A DNA stretch of 64,000 bases from Rhyacichthys aspro (GCA_036850595.1 CM072154.1:7571330-7635329); one strand, 5' to 3'. Positions 1 through 16,400 are shown, counted from the first letter of the stretch. Notes: generated by a model from the sequence alone, not told the origin. Made by a program: numbers and translations.

Positions 1-31
1 TTTTTGTGCTTTTTAAAAAAATGTATTGAGG

Positions 32-494
32 TTAGGGCTGCATGATTTTGGACAAAAACATTTGATATATGATAACTATTTTTAGTATTGTGATAATGAT
101 ATGAGCTTCTGAATGCAGTTTAACTTTGTGAAAATTTTAACAGAAGTACGAAAAATAAAAAAAAATACAGGGGTCTGGATTAAATTCCATTTGTAAAAGC
201 AGGAGCTAAATCAGTATTGAGACTAAGGACTAAACCAGAGCTATGTGAGATTAAACTTTGGCTAAATGTAGGAATAAAGTAGGTCTAAACCAAAACTTTT
301 TTATTTGGATGCATGCACCATGGTTTGATTTAATGCTGATTTAATTAAAAAAAGGAAATGTCCATCACATCAAAAACCATAAAGTTATTTGAATACAAGC
401 AGTTCTTGCGGTAACAAAAATATTGCAATAACAAGAATACTGAGACAATGATAATATTACGATAACAGTAAAACGACATATTGTGCAGCCCCAA
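32..494. mobile_element. MITE with GGGCTGCA terminal inverted repeats
   Basis: The left end reads TTAGGGCTGCA (32-42). The reverse complement of the right end (484-494) reads TTGGGGCTGCA, so 10 of 11 terminal bases match in inverted orientation. The ~460-bp interior is AT-rich, has no coding frame and carries alternating-base tracts such as gataatgat and acgataac next to the ends. Short elements opening with GGGCTGCA followed by gata-rich sequence are common non-autonomous DNA transposons in fish. I could not settle the superfamily or a target-site duplication, so the exact ends are approximate. Confidence 0.5.
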
Positions 495-599
495 TTTAAG
501 CTTCTACAAAACATATAAATACACATTTTATCATGCTTAGACAAACTGACATTTACACAACCCAACACAAAAATGCACTGGCCCTACACTTTTGATTGA

Positions 600-900
600 A
601 GAAAAGCGTGTTCATCCACTCCTCATCCTTTGGCCTTCACAAGTTCAAGTATGTTCAAAATTACGCAGTTATAAGATCCTGATGAGGGTGTATAAATATA
701 AACACATTATACCCATCCTCCACTCACTCCACTGGCTTCCTATACCCCTCCATATTGAATATATGGCATCCTCACACAAGACAACATCCATGTGTTGGCC
801 CCAGAATACCTATACAAACTACTCATTCTGCAAACACAAACAAGGAACGTCCACTGGAGCCAAAATGACCCTCTACAACAGTCCACAACTAAACTAATAA
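600..900 (+). pseudogene. L2/Maui-like LINE reverse-transcriptase C-terminal remnant
   Basis: The + strand frame at about 700-765 reads HIIPILHSLHWLPIPLHIEY. This matches the motif 'HITPvLxSLHWLPvxxRIdfK' found after the reverse-transcriptase domain of L2-type LINEs in fish. After a short disruption another frame gives VLAPEYLYKLL (about 797-829), matching the next block of the same family (GLAPpYLsdLL). The frame change and internal stops show it is dead. No 5' part or 3' tail was found nearby. Family membership is from recognition of the motif; the subfamily is uncertain. Confidence 0.6.
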
Positions 901-3595
901 CAATGGGGTCTCTGAACTATTGAGCTTTTACTGCTTAGCGTGTTCTGGCTTATCTTTTCAAATGTATATGTCTTTTAATATAGTGTTCTCCATATATCTG
1001 TCTTTTATTGTTGTGTAGGTGCATTAGAAATAAATAATTTGGCAAGATGGGTCCAAAAATCTGTGTATAACTCTTGTGTTCTGTAACATCCATGGACTTG
1101 AAGCTTGTATCCATCAGGTGTAGCCTCGTTGCCAGAAATAGCACATACACCTACATTTCTAGCCACTTGCTCATGTTCCATACCGACTCACTGACCGCAC
1201 ACACATAGCCCCTCGGTTCTCATTCACTAACACCATCTTGTTTATGCAGAAATGTGTGATAGAGTCTGCTTAATCTCCATTGCCAAAAATGCATATGCAG
1301 CTCAAGATGTTTACACACGGTAAAAGGGTCCCTTGCAGCTAAATAAGTAATATGTTGAAATAAAATATGCAATACCTCCACTCTTTTGGGAAGCCCTTCG
1401 AGGGATATGTGGTGCTGAAACCCACTTTTAGTCAGGGTTATCTGGATCTTGACAAAGTAGATCTGCATTTCTCATTCTAAATGCAAATATCATTCTCAGG
1501 TCATTGCTTTAGCTAACAACATTACTGCCCCCTGCACATACTACAGTATATACTTATTCATGTTACAGACTCTACTTATATTTACAAATTGCCATTTAAC
1601 ACTTGAATAGTTTGACCTTTTAACTGAATGTATTGTGCTCATATAGTGTTTATTGCACCCTCAAAAGGTAAGATACAACAGTCATGTCCCATTTCACATT
1701 ATTTCGAGAAGCCTATTTTTCTTAACACATCAGAAAACCACCCAACACTTTAAACCTCTAATGCCACTTGATTGCAGCTGCACAGTTAGCTCCTCCTACC
1801 GCCACCATCCAGCGCTGATTCAGCAAGACCCATGGAATTAAATGAACCAGTCCTACTCCCATGTGAGCACTACATTGGAATACACTAAAAAGCCGGCGTG
1901 GCATGATGTATGGCTCATCTGACATTTGACCTGCAGAAAGCTTTCCTCGAGAGACCACTATAAAACAAGAGAAATATGCTGCGTGTTGACCCTGACAGTC
2001 AGCTCACCCCTCATACACCCCCACACCATGAACTGCTGTAACCTGTCCATGAAGGATGTGACAGATGAAGGTTGTGGAAAAACACGTGGCACTCTACTGT
2101 CTTTGACAAGCGTAAATCATGTATATTTTATGGTTTATATGTGTTGATAACAAGAGAAGGACCGCTATGGCCTTCTGGAGTCACAGAATGTAATTTAAAT
2201 AATCAAACAATATATTCTTACTATATATTTAAATGCACCATTCCCAAATATCTTAAAAGCATAACTGAGTGTTTTGGAATAAGAATCTAGTTTCCAGATG
2301 GCAAAACTGTCAGGAAAGTCAATAAGCCAACCAGGAGTGTAATATTGCTTTTGACCACTAGATGGAGTCATGAGCTACAACCTACCGAACATTTGTAGTT
2401 TAGAATGGTGGCTTCTAGTTAAATTGAGAAGAGTAAGCTTTAAAAAAAAAATTGTAAAGGAAATTATAACGAGTAAGAGTTGATGTTTTGTTTGCACATA
2501 TTCAGTAGCAGCATAGACAGGCTAAGCCACAGCACTAAATTGGAATAATTCTGAACTGAAATCAATGGGAGGAGAAGTGGTTTTGATCCCCTTTATGTTT
2601 ATTTTTAACATATGTCAAGTATAAGATAATTTGTTTGAGGTTCATGAAAATCTCATCCACCATTTCAGCAATTAATAAAGACAGATTAGCCTTCATGCTT
2701 AAGATTGATGCTAACCATACATGCTCATACATGCTGTGTTCATAGTGCACTGTCTACCATGAGTGAACCTGTGGATAGTCTTGCTCTTGGAGTTCCTAAC
2801 AGACTACAACCCAAGATAAAGGCTGCCACCTACTGTCCTGCAACAGTCCATGCTTCATAAAAAGGAAATAAAGCCCTCATTAGCTGTTCTTGGTTGACTT
2901 ATTTTACTCACAAGCCTTTAAAGCCCACTCCCTTTATTTACCAATCTTTTCTACTTCTTCTCTAAACTTCAAACAATCAAGGTTCTCTCAAGGTCACAAT
3001 GCCTAGATTGATTTTTCTGACTTTTTCCATTAAGTCTCAAAAGTAATGAAGAAACATATTTTTTATCTTGTGTTGTTAACATTGATCACATAAACATAAC
3101 TTTGATTAGTCATTATCCCAAGCTTTCCTCAAACAACTGAGTAGGCAAATTCACAACATAATGTTTGCCTAAAAATATTACATTATTTGATAGCAGTTCT
3201 TTCTATTCCAATCATGTTTCTGTAATATCAGGTCAACTTTTCTTTTTTTTAATTTTATAGTAAATATATAATCTGTCATATAACCAGTTTGTAAACATGT
3301 TCCAGTGCAAAGGCCTATGTAACTGACCCCCGTTCACAGCAAAGGGGACTGTTGTGAAACTTACAAACGCTGCCTTCGGGAGCTCTGGGATATATATGTC
3401 GTACTCTAAACGTTGCATTAGTATGGGACATAAACAAGACAATCCAAATACATGTTATAATAAATGATGACATAAAGTTTTATCATCTTCAACTGTGTTA
3501 AAATGTAATATCAAAACACACAGAAACCCTCTCTGTTAAGAAATATCCATGCATGACTCTTATGCTGATGATAATTTTACCCAGGATCATTAAAC
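901..3595. other. Intergenic stretch, no gene recognised
   Basis: No open frame here reads like a protein, and no exon with paired splice sites was recognised. The stretch is AT-rich. It contains a poly(A)/poly(T)-flanked tract near 2440 and a phrase near 2355 (ccactagatggagtc) of a kind that recurs in the window near 4168 and 53717, which suggests decayed repeats. Nothing else can be supported. Confidence 0.4.
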
Positions 3596-3599
3596 TCAT

Positions 3600-3741
3600 C
3601 AGTGACGCACATCGACGCTGTAGAGGTCACATGTATGCAGTGGGCGGGGTTTGGTTCCTCAGTCAAGCAGAGGTTTACAGTAAAAAGGTTCATAGAAAGC
3701 TGAAGCTGTCGTGAGTAAACGAACTCTGAACTCTCAGAAAC
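3600..3741 (+). promoter_or_regulatory. Probable sdhb promoter and 5' UTR
   Basis: The 140 bp before the sdhb start contain a GC box (gggcgggg, 3642-3649), a TGACGC CRE/ATF-like half site (3603-3608) and a GTCACATG E-box-like site near 3627. No TATA box is visible at a suitable distance. A TATA-less, GC-box promoter is usual for nuclear genes of respiratory-chain subunits. The transcription start is not determinable; the 5' UTR probably begins between about 3660 and 3720. Confidence 0.45.
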
Positions 3742-6965
<3,224 letters not shown>

Positions 6966-7200
6966 TGATGAAAAAGGGCACTTGGCTGAAGATGCACTAA
7001 ATGCACTTGAACAATTCTTCCAAGATGGGACAACTGAGACCATTTATTCTCTAAGTACAAGAGTTTTTGAAGTATGAAAAGAAACAACCAAACTGTTGTG
7101 GCCTGTATTTGCTGAACACTTCAGATGTGTCTTATGTATTTATGTTGTAAATAATCAAAATGTAACACGTTCTGTGGAAAGTAAAGTGATGAGAAAAGGG
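6966..7200 (+). other. sdhb 3' UTR with candidate poly(A) signal
   Basis: The sequence after the sdhb stop has no canonical AATAAA. The best candidate is AGTAAA at 7180-7185, a known functional variant hexamer, followed by a G-rich/T-rich stretch (agaaaagggtgctctttg). The 3' UTR would then be about 230-240 nt. Position is inferred. Confidence 0.4.
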
Positions 7201-8389
7201 TGCTCTTTGACTTACTGACCACTGAAATGCTCTAACTTACTTCTCACTCAGGGTGCTTATTCAGTATTTGGAAATGCTATGCTGACATCTGGTGGCAACA
7301 GTGCAAATTGCAGTTTCTCACTCCTATTTAGATCATGTATCTATAAAAAAAAAAAACAGTGGAAAAAGGTGCAAAAGTGAATTAATTTAGAAAAAAGTAA
7401 AACATAAAACATTCTTTTGGTTCATAAAAGGTCTAACCCTTTATGTAAATGTAGATTTATCATACACTGTGACGTCTTCAAAACCATTTATGTTCACACT
7501 GATATCCTCATATCTTGATGATACTGTAGTATATCTGCCAGGCCAGTAGAGGCACTGTGAACTTGATAATAGCTCTACTAACACTGCTGATAAACTCTGA
7601 AGTCAATAGAGATTTTTGTATCAATTACTAATGACTATCAGAGCGCAACGTGTGGAGCCAGTAGCTTATAGCTTTCTGAGACTCTGCTGTGGAACACTGT
7701 CTTGACTGTTTTCATGACAACAGAGTGTGTGCCTCAAGCAGCTAAACTGTGAAAATCATAATTTTCAGATTTTTTCAGAATTTACAAAGGACACTGTCTT
7801 CACGGTTACCCAACAATGAATTAAACAAATAAAACAATTCAAAAGTTTCTTCCTTGTGAAAACAAGCAGCAAAAATGCCACAGATCTGTCACATAAACAG
7901 CCTCGGACTCTCTAACTTTCATATGGTCAAAATGGCACTGTTTTAACCAATCAGCAGTCATCTGGAACATGAAGAGGGACAGTTAGAAGTAAAAGGGAAG
8001 TGAGTGATCAGATGTGGACTGAAGAGGACACAAGTAAAGCTCAGGAGTGATGACTCAAACTGTCTACAGGAAGAGGAGATGGACTGAAATGCAAACACCA
8101 GAACTGTACCAATTGTCAGACAAAAACATACTTTCTGTTACACATTTGGTTTGTTATGATCTGGTCATTTATCTGAAAGAATTTAAGGTAAAGAATACCT
8201 GCGGGACTTGTTTAAGGATTCACACATTTTTGACATTTCGTGTGATGAGCATGTGTGTGGGCCTGGATTTTTAAGATGTAGAACAGGCATTGGCCGAAAT
8301 GACTGGGTTTAGGCGTATTAAATATCTCAAAGCAGGCTCCAAAATGTGTGAAAAGTACTTTACAAAATAAGAGATGCTTTCTTTTTCAG
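7201..8389. other. Spacer between sdhb and the gss relic, nothing recognised
   Basis: No intact gene, RNA gene or clear transposon end was identified here. If the glutathione synthetase relic downstream once had upstream exons, they were not recognisable in this interval. Confidence 0.35.
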
Positions 8390-9940
8390 TGACGGCAGAG
8401 AGGTTACAGTGGTGTACTTCAGGAAGGGCTACTCTCCTCACCAGTACAGCTCTGAACAGGTCTTACAATGCACACTTTTACTCTGTTGATATGATGACTA
8501 CAGCAGATGGCAGAAGGGTCACGTTAATGGGATTTATCAAGATGAGTATACAGCTGTTTTGTGATCACATCTGGCTGTCTTCTCCAGGAGCCAGAGGGAG
8601 AAAAAAATGGATGAAATGGCATTAGCGGCTCCAGAAAACTTTGTCCTGAAGCCTCAGCGAAAAGTAGGATGCAAGAAATTACAAACTTCTGGACTAAAAC
8701 TGTGGCAGATATTTTTTGCTAAATATAATAAAATATTCAAGTTATCACGACTTGAGGGTTTGGTTGAAATACACTTAAATATTTGGGTTAAATTGACATA
8801 CATTTCATTAGTAAAAACTACCTAAAGATGCACTATGTATTAAGCAAAAAAAGTTCTTGAGTATTACTACAATTATTTATATTCAGTTTCACATTTTTTT
8901 AATTTGTATTTTTGGGATAGACAGTCAAGCATGATTTTAAGTTGACAAAACTTAAAGCCATAGAGAATTTTTAAGTGATGGTTGGAAGTTTATGAAACCA
9001 TCCACAACCAGTCACAAGCAAGTGTACCTCTGTGCCGGTCCCAAGCCCGGATTTATGTAGAGGTTTGTGTCAGTGAGGGCATCCTTTGTAAAAACTTTGG
9101 CGACCCCTGAATGGAGCAACTGAAAGGAGAGGAGTCTGAAGTTGAGCAGAAGTTACTGTGAATCCAGTAGATGGCAGTAGAGTCCCACTAAATTACACTG
9201 AGCATACACCAGCTAGAAAGAAGGGTATGTATACAGAAATCCCTGCTAACTTTGAGTGTAATAAATACATCAAACTAGAAAGTATACATGTGTTTTCTTG
9301 ACATCAAGTCTAAATTTATTCACCAAAGTGCTGTACAAGTTAGAGGTATAAAATAAAAGTAAGTAAAATATGACATTTACCTAAGCAATAAAATGACAGA
9401 AATGTAAACGCCACACAACAGTGAGATGAAAAAATAAAATAAATATAGTGACCCAATAACAAATAGATTAAAAGAAAAAATCCAAGTATCTTTCTTAATC
9501 CAAATTAAAAAGTAAAAAGCCATAGTAAAAGATTTAAAAGGCTCAATGTACTGGGCCTCTCTTGTGTAAAAACTGCTCTACAGTTTGGAGCCTGCTACTG
9601 AGATGTTTAAGTCTAGCCCTGAACAGTCAGAAGCAGCCGGTCTGTACACCTCAGGAGGCATTAAAGCACATTTTTGAATGAATTCTAAAATTATATGTCA
9701 CAAAATCAAGAAAAGGTTGGGAGTGTTCGGACCCAATTTCAGGTTCATCCCAACAGCGCACATGTAACAGACCCTCATGTATTTAAAAGTCAAACTACTG
9801 TCATTCCTGTGTGTTTTTACAGCCAGGGCAAAGACATGGGGGTGAATGAGCCAGTGGGGCATCTGCTCAGAACCAAAATGGTGGCATGTGCAGAAGGACG
9901 TGCACTGGCAGAAAATGAGGAACTGCTGCTGCTCCATCCT
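8390..9940 (+). pseudogene. gss: Unprocessed glutathione synthetase relic (three exon remnants)
   Basis: Glutathione synthetase joins glycine to gamma-glutamylcysteine using ATP. Three blocks of its C-terminal half lie in the correct order. Block 1 (8390-8459) sits between a good acceptor (tctttttcag) and a GT donor and encodes DGREVTVVYFRKGY plus SPHQYSSEQ. Block 2 starts at 8588 after tcttctccag and includes MALAAPENFVLKPQRK; the glycine-rich ATP loop expected next (EGGGNN in the family) is replaced by VGCKK. Block 3 starts at 9823 after gtttttacag and encodes NEPVGHLLRTK, the conserved end with its Arg and Lys. The long exon expected between blocks 1 and 2 is nearly absent, perhaps leaving FYSVDM near 8477-8494, and the exon between blocks 2 and 3 was not found. 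Retained splice sites indicate a duplicated, not retrotransposed, copy. The homology is clear; the history is inferred. Confidence 0.72.
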
Positions 9941-11499
9941 GTGCAAACGGACACTAGCCCAGTGCTACACCTCACAGTAGCCGCGGAGATTTGAGGAGTT
10001 TTTAAAGCAACACAGTCCAACGTCGGACACTGTCTTGTACTCAAAAAAAAAAAGTGCTACATGGTATACTGTGCTTTTAAGACATCATAATAATCACAAT
10101 ACTGAAACCACTAATATTGTGTATTCCATTATTGCAACATGAGCTGACCTGACTGCAACTTACATTCTTAAATCCCACATATGTTTTTCATTTGGCTCAA
10201 TTCTATTTAATAAAAATGATTATTACAGTATTTACATCACATAAGACCCGCTACAAACATTTTTAGTGTGTCTTTGCAAATACATAAATCAATAAATAAA
10301 CAATTGTAAGACAGTGGCAAATCACCTGTCACCTGCTGTAACCTTTAATCACACTTTTTCCGACAATAATTACTTTGTCTTTCCCCACCTTATTTTATTT
10401 TGCATATATAGAGATGACAAACCGAAAAACCCAGAGCGAACGCATTGAAAAACACTCCCGAGGTGTGGCGTCAGTGTCTATAGTAAAGTCTGTAGTAAAG
10501 TATGGGTGTGAATGCACGTGCAAGTCAAAACAAACAACATGCCGCCTGAATGGCAAGCTTGGACCCGCCTCTCTGTAATGCAGCAAAACAACTCCTCCCT
10601 GTAAAGGAATTAACAGGGATGTGCATTCTCTATGGCAAACACACACAGATGCATTATGATTGAGAGACTTGTAGTTTCACCGACTGAACACAGTGTGGCA
10701 GTAAAGCCAAAGGTTAGATGTCCTCCATTTACTGTAAACATACCAAAACCACGGTTCATTTAAGGCAAGTGGGGCAAAAGGGTTCACGGGAGACATCCTT
10801 TTGACATTACAGATAACACTATGCATTTATGTTTAAAAGACACCGTTTGAAATGTGTTGCTGTCCTCCATTGAACAAAGTTTGAGTTGTATAAACTAAAA
10901 AATAAAATTATGACTTATGACACACTCATTTGGTGACCTACATTTGACAAACTGCCAGAAATTGTGTCACTTTCTTTTTAGCCACTGACTGCCATCACAC
11001 GGGTGTTGTCAACAACGGTAAACAATGCCACTTTCATTTAGGGCAGCTGCCATATTGGTTCTGGCCTAACCCTAACGTCAGCATTCTTAGCTTGTCGCCT
11101 GTGTTCTGAATATAAGCCTCTCCATGTTGGGTCTGAACCAAAGTCTAGGCCATTTCTCTGCAACATATATTGTGGAAATCTCCTCAATGGACAATACAAT
11201 TAAAGCAAACTTGTGTAGTACATGGTTTATCCTCTGTGTCATTGCTCCTGTCTGCTGCTCCGAACTATCTAAAAGTGTCTAATAGAACCGCATTTACTGA
11301 TAACTGAAGTTTCCCTTTCACTAAAACTTTTTACTATTTTTAATTAAAGGATCAATTACAACCACACACACACACACAGTCGTACAACCAAATATTGCCT
11401 GTTAAAAATATTAACAAATTAATAAGTATTTTCATAGCAGTTATCTAGATGACTATGACTATGTAAACGTGCGACACATTTACATACTTTAACATTTGC

Positions 11500-12236
11500 T
11501 CCAAGTTCTCTTTTTTCCACACCACAATTCTACGCTCTATTCCTCTAAAATCTTTTTAAAGCACATCAACGTCTTTCAAGTTTTCTATAAGGTGACTTAC
11601 TTTGAGCCCTCGTCACAGCATCCCCCTAAAGCCGTCCTTTTTTCCAAACCACAAACCTTCTACTCCTCCTTTGTTTTCCTTCTTTTTAAAGCCATTCAGT
11701 TTTATACTCATGTGACTTACCTCAAGCTGTCATTCTAGCATTCATTCAGCTGTTCTTTTTTTTTCCAAACCACAAACATGTCCACGCTCTATTCCTCGAT
11801 ATTTCCTTCTTTTTAAAGCTCATTAATACCATTCCGTTTTACATTAATGTGACTTACCTCAAGCTTTTGTCTTTGCATTCATCCCTTTAGCTGTTCTTTT
11901 TTCCAAACCACAAACATGTCCACACTCTATTCCTCCTTTGTTTTCCTTCTTTTTAAAGCTCATTAATACCATTCCGTTTTACACTAATGTGACTTACCTC
12001 AGGCTCTCATCTTTGCATTCACTCCAAAGCTGTTCTTTTTTCCAAACCACAAACGTGTCTACGCTCTATTCCTCATTCATTTCCATCTTTTTTAAAGCAC
12101 ATTAATGCCATTCAGTATTACACTAATGTGACTTACCTCAAGCTCTCATCTTTGCATTCATCCCAAATCTGTTCTTTTTTCCAATCCACACACAAGTCTG
12201 CACTCTATTCCTCTTTTTTCCCTTTCTTTTCTAGCA
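11500..12236. repeat. ~138-bp tandem repeat array, about five copies
   Basis: The phrase tgacttac recurs at 11593, 11713, 11850, 11990 and 12129, giving periods of 120, 137, 140 and 139. Each unit also contains ttctttttt-ccaaaccacaaa, a ctctattcctc block, and (in most) ttttaaagc followed by cattaataccattcc. The first unit is the most diverged and shorter; the last ends near 12236 in a pyrimidine tract. One strand is markedly pyrimidine-rich. It is a minisatellite-like array with no coding frame running through it. Confidence 0.85.
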
Positions 12237-13095
12237 CAGAAATGATCCCAGACATTGCTAGTGATGAACCATTTTTGCATTGTAGCCTATTTGATGCAAT
12301 TACACAGTGTGACATGCCTTAGTCGACTGATTGAAGCAAATTCGAGTTGCACAATCTAAAATGTACTAATCTTCTGATACTGTTTTGCCTTTATGCCAGT
12401 GTTTTTACAACTTACTACCAACAGTACAGCGTTATACTTAAAAATAGCATGGTAAGGTGTTCCTGTTTTTGTACCCTGCTGGTGTTTTTGTCATGATCAG
12501 AAGTGGCGGCGGTTAACTTGACAGTGTGACAGATTCCAGTCGGGTCGGGTCGCCCCAACAGAGGCGGGGGGTCATTGTCAGTGAGGGCTGTCAGCGCCGG
12601 AGAATGTCCCACAGGAAACACGTTGGCTCTGCTGGTTTTACTGGCTCAACAGCTAAAAGAGACATACCTCGGTGTTTTGTTTCCTGAAGTGGGCCGTTTC
12701 GAGGAAGGGGAACGCAAGGTTAAAGGATGTAAAGAAAAATAAGATCTGGCTTGTCTCAAATCCAACTTTCTGGGCCAAAGAGGACTGATGCTATCTTTTA
12801 CTTCCATGTGTTTGCGTGACACCGGCACACTTCAATCATTAGCTAGCATCAAATAAAAGTATTGGAGGTGTGCCACATTGTTTGCTGAGTTGCTAAGGAT
12901 ATTTTTTATCTACTGAAAGACTGTGTTGTTTTAATGTTTAATGTAGCCTTTACATATTTATGTGTAATCAATTAGCCCTTGAGTGGTATATTTGTATTAC
13001 CTTACCTGATATACACCTAAATAATGTCTATATCTATAATTGGGTATATTTTGCTGCTTTATCTACAGTTTGTTTATGGCAGGCAGGATGTCATG
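12237..13095. other. Intergenic stretch, no gene recognised
   Basis: There is a short GC-richer block at about 12500-12610 (including gtcgggtcgggtcg) but no protein-like frame, no RNA gene and no transposon ends were identified. Confidence 0.35.
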
Positions 13096-13447
13096 ATCCG
13101 CAGTGGCTCAGTTGGTAGAGCAGGTTGTCCAATAACCGGAAGGTTGGCGGTTCGATTCCCGCTCCCTCCTGTTCATACTGTCGTTGTGTCCTTGGGCAAG
13201 ACACTTCACCCGCCTTGCCTCCAGTGCCACAGCACTGGTGTATGAATGTGAGTGATTGTAGAGGTGAGTTTGGTGGTGGTTGGAGAAGGCTTGAGCGCCT
13301 GGTGTATGGCAGCCCGCCGCTCCACCTGCCCCCAGGGTGGTGTGAATGTGTGTGAATGGGGTGAATGGAAGCATGATGTAAAGCGCTTTGGGTGCCTGAG
13401 AAGGGCATGAAAAGCGCTATATAAATGCATGCCATTTACCATTTACC
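13096..13447 (+). mobile_element. tRNA-derived SINE, near full length
   Basis: The head carries both internal RNA polymerase III promoter boxes: box A tggctcagttgg (13104-13115) and box B ggttcgattcc (13149-13159), 33 bp apart as in a tRNA gene. A body follows with the fish SINE phrase ccttgggcaagacacttcac (13190-13209), then the tail domain with paired aaagcgct motifs around 13380 and 13411. It ends in short tandem ATTTACC units (13433-13447). The CCA-less, extended structure shows it is a retroposon, not a functional tRNA. It resembles the common SINE class of percomorph fish; the exact family name is not assigned. No clear target-site duplication was found. Confidence 0.85.
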
Positions 13448-16400
13448 ATCTTTAAAAGTCTTTGATGATGAAGCACAGGCCTAAAACATGTGTATAATTC
13501 TTCATCCTGGGGTGTTCTTTGGTGTCCAGTGCATGCCCAGCGTCACATAATCTTAAGCATCCAATCATTTGTAGCTTGTAGCCTTTAGCTGGTGCAGTCT
13601 AAATGCATGTATAAATAAATCAAATACTTGCAAATGCTTGTTACCCAATCAATGACAGTTGGATGCCATTTGCCCAAATCATCTTGTTTTTGCAGAATTG
13701 GTGAAATTTTGGTTGCTAATGTCCTTTGGTCCATAAAGCCCGTAAACCTACTGCAGTCTGCTTGACCTTTATTACCAAACTGCACACGTAGCTCGTGATT
13801 TTTACAATAATTTTTCATTGTTTCATTGTCTGTAATTGATATAAAGATAAGATTAAAAAAATGATTTACTGGATTGGCTAAAAGAAAAATGCAAAACTAC
13901 CTGCAAAACCTGACAGAAAGTACCTGGTCACTTATCTGATCTTAAACTCCTGTATAATTGAGTTGTTAAAGGTTGTGTTACCAGTTATGTGACACATTTA
14001 TGTCTCAAATCTAGCCCAGGATTTTGCAGCATTTAAGAAATGAGCTAGTTAGTTATACAAGTGTTGGCCCAGTTAGCCAGTGACCTCTGCGTTAAGTGTG
14101 AGTGAGCTGTTGGATTAGATGGTCCGGATAGGGAATGAGCGCTGGGATGTGGGTCAAAGCAGGACAGAAGTGGGTCAGAGTCACTATGCTCTGAAAAACA
14201 ATTCTACTGATCAGAACTGGACTTTGTTTTGTTGTTTATGCCAGTCCATGAGTGTCCATACCAAAATAGCATGCAGAATATTTTCCCAGTGTGATGCTTT
14301 CCCCCGTCCACTCCCGCTGCATCCGATGCACTAAAATAGCAGGGAGTAAATGGAATTCTGCACTGTGGAACAAATGCCCCTTGGCTCTCATTGTACCTTT
14401 GCATTACATCCTGTACTAGGACCACGTGCCCAATATCCCATTGTGGTGCTAGAGTGTTCCTCCTCAAATGCTGGAAATAACTTTATGTCCTGTCCAGGAA
14501 ATGTCATAATTACAGGCACCCCACTCTCAGCTGTGCTAAAATAAACTTACAATATGAAATAATGAGACCAGAACGAACACTCCACTGGGTAAAAATAAAA
14601 GCTGACAGGAAATCCTTTGCAAAGATGGTAACATTTGAGTTTAAACTGTCGTTTGTGTACACACCCCACAACCTTTGGATGAGGTCATGACCTCACTGAC
14701 TCACTAATGATTTGTTCATTTTCAGTAAAACCTCTCATTGCAATAACACTGAATATGAGTACTGTAGCTTTATGACCTTTTGACATTATTGAGCAATTTG
14801 TACTGTTTGTGTATCCTGTTTATTGTCCAACAGTATATTATATATATATATATATGTATATAAAAAGAACAGAGCATTCAGTATGCTGGAATTCCCTATT
14901 TCACTTTAATTGAATTACAGGAGTGCCCCAGGGCTCCATACTAGGACCCCATTTATTCTTCAATGTTAAAGGCCTTTGAATAGTTTTGTATCAGCTAAAA
15001 TAAATTTAATTATATGTTAAAATTTATAAATTTGAAATAAAAAATGGTTACAATGTATGTACTTTTTAATGTACTGACATAGACTATGGCAAAGCACTTT
15101 TCTTTCTTTTTCTTTTTTTTTTTTCAGTAGATGATGCTGTTTGTAGTATGCCAATGTTGGATATGGCTATTGTCATTATTATGCCTGCTATTTATGGCAT
15201 CAACGAAATACAACTAGTGAGAAAAATACATGAAAATAATTGCAGCTGTAGTGACTGGACCCCACACAATTACAGCAAACCTGAGAGGCTTAGAGGACAA
15301 GTTTGAATCACACAAACAGCCATCAGGAAGAGCCAAGGTCACTTCCTGTTTTTAAACCTTTGGGCTTCTCCATTACTATAAACTGCAGACCACATAATGC
15401 GTAGTTTCCTTTGGCGTTAATGGCTGATTAACAAAGTGCCCAGTGGAAAGTTCAGAGAGTACAGTCTGGGGAGCTTTATATAATAATTGACAGTCAGCGC
15501 TCTCTGGCAGGCTCTTGTTACTCAGCAGTTATTGTTGGGCTGGAGCCGGAAAGCCTCCACTCAACCTTTCAGAGGCTGTTAATGGGAAATACTTAGCATT
15601 GCTGTATTTACAGTTGGAAAATAAGTCAGAAATACAAAGCTAATAATATTTGTGCTGTGTAAAAGGCTGAAGGCAAATTTGTAGAAAAAATGGCGGCTGT
15701 GGTTGCTGGGATTTTACCGTGAAGTAAACTTTATTTATTTCACAGTAAGCTACTAAAACAACAAAATCTTTGATCAAAATGTCTTCCTAAATCTATAAAA
15801 AAAAGTTTCGATTAATAATTCCGTAAAATTGACAACATATCAGTACTTCCTATTATTTTTTTACGACAATAGATTTCTACATTTCAAGTTTTTAATTGAC
15901 AATGATTTTATTTACGTTATTTAAGTTATTTACGGTGGCTTTTAACTGTCAATATTGTGGTTGACTTTTTAACAATGTAAAAACTTTTTTGGAAAAAAGT
16001 AGCACAACTTTCCTCTTGGAGTATGACTTTTACAAAAACAAGACATGCTTTGTTTGAGGAAAATATTGCCTTGTTTTCCGTTTTATTTTCACCTCATATT
16101 ACGAAGGATTCTCTATCCTTCAAACAACAGTCTGCAGTGTTTAGCACCAGACTTATTTATGATGCATTGTACCCCTTTTAACAATAGCAGTTAACCTGGA
16201 TTGACCCGACCCGTACTGTACACATTGTACCACCTTCATAATAAATCTTTCACCTGGACTCTGCAACATCCCACTTGTGAAATACCGTACATCATCAACA
16301 GTGCCGCGACGCTCATCCTCAAACACACAGTCGGCCTGAGGATCAGTGTCAGCGCGGCCACAGCCAGCGAGCGGAAGCACGAGCGTTGCCACATCACTGT

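Noticed and set aside
13100..13172. Possible functional tRNA gene
   Set aside because: Boxes A and B are present, but the sequence continues directly into a SINE body with no mature tRNA 3' end.
13091..13442. Open frames of 76-114 codons on both strands
   Set aside because: They lie entirely inside the SINE and arise from its GC-richer body; no protein similarity is expected.
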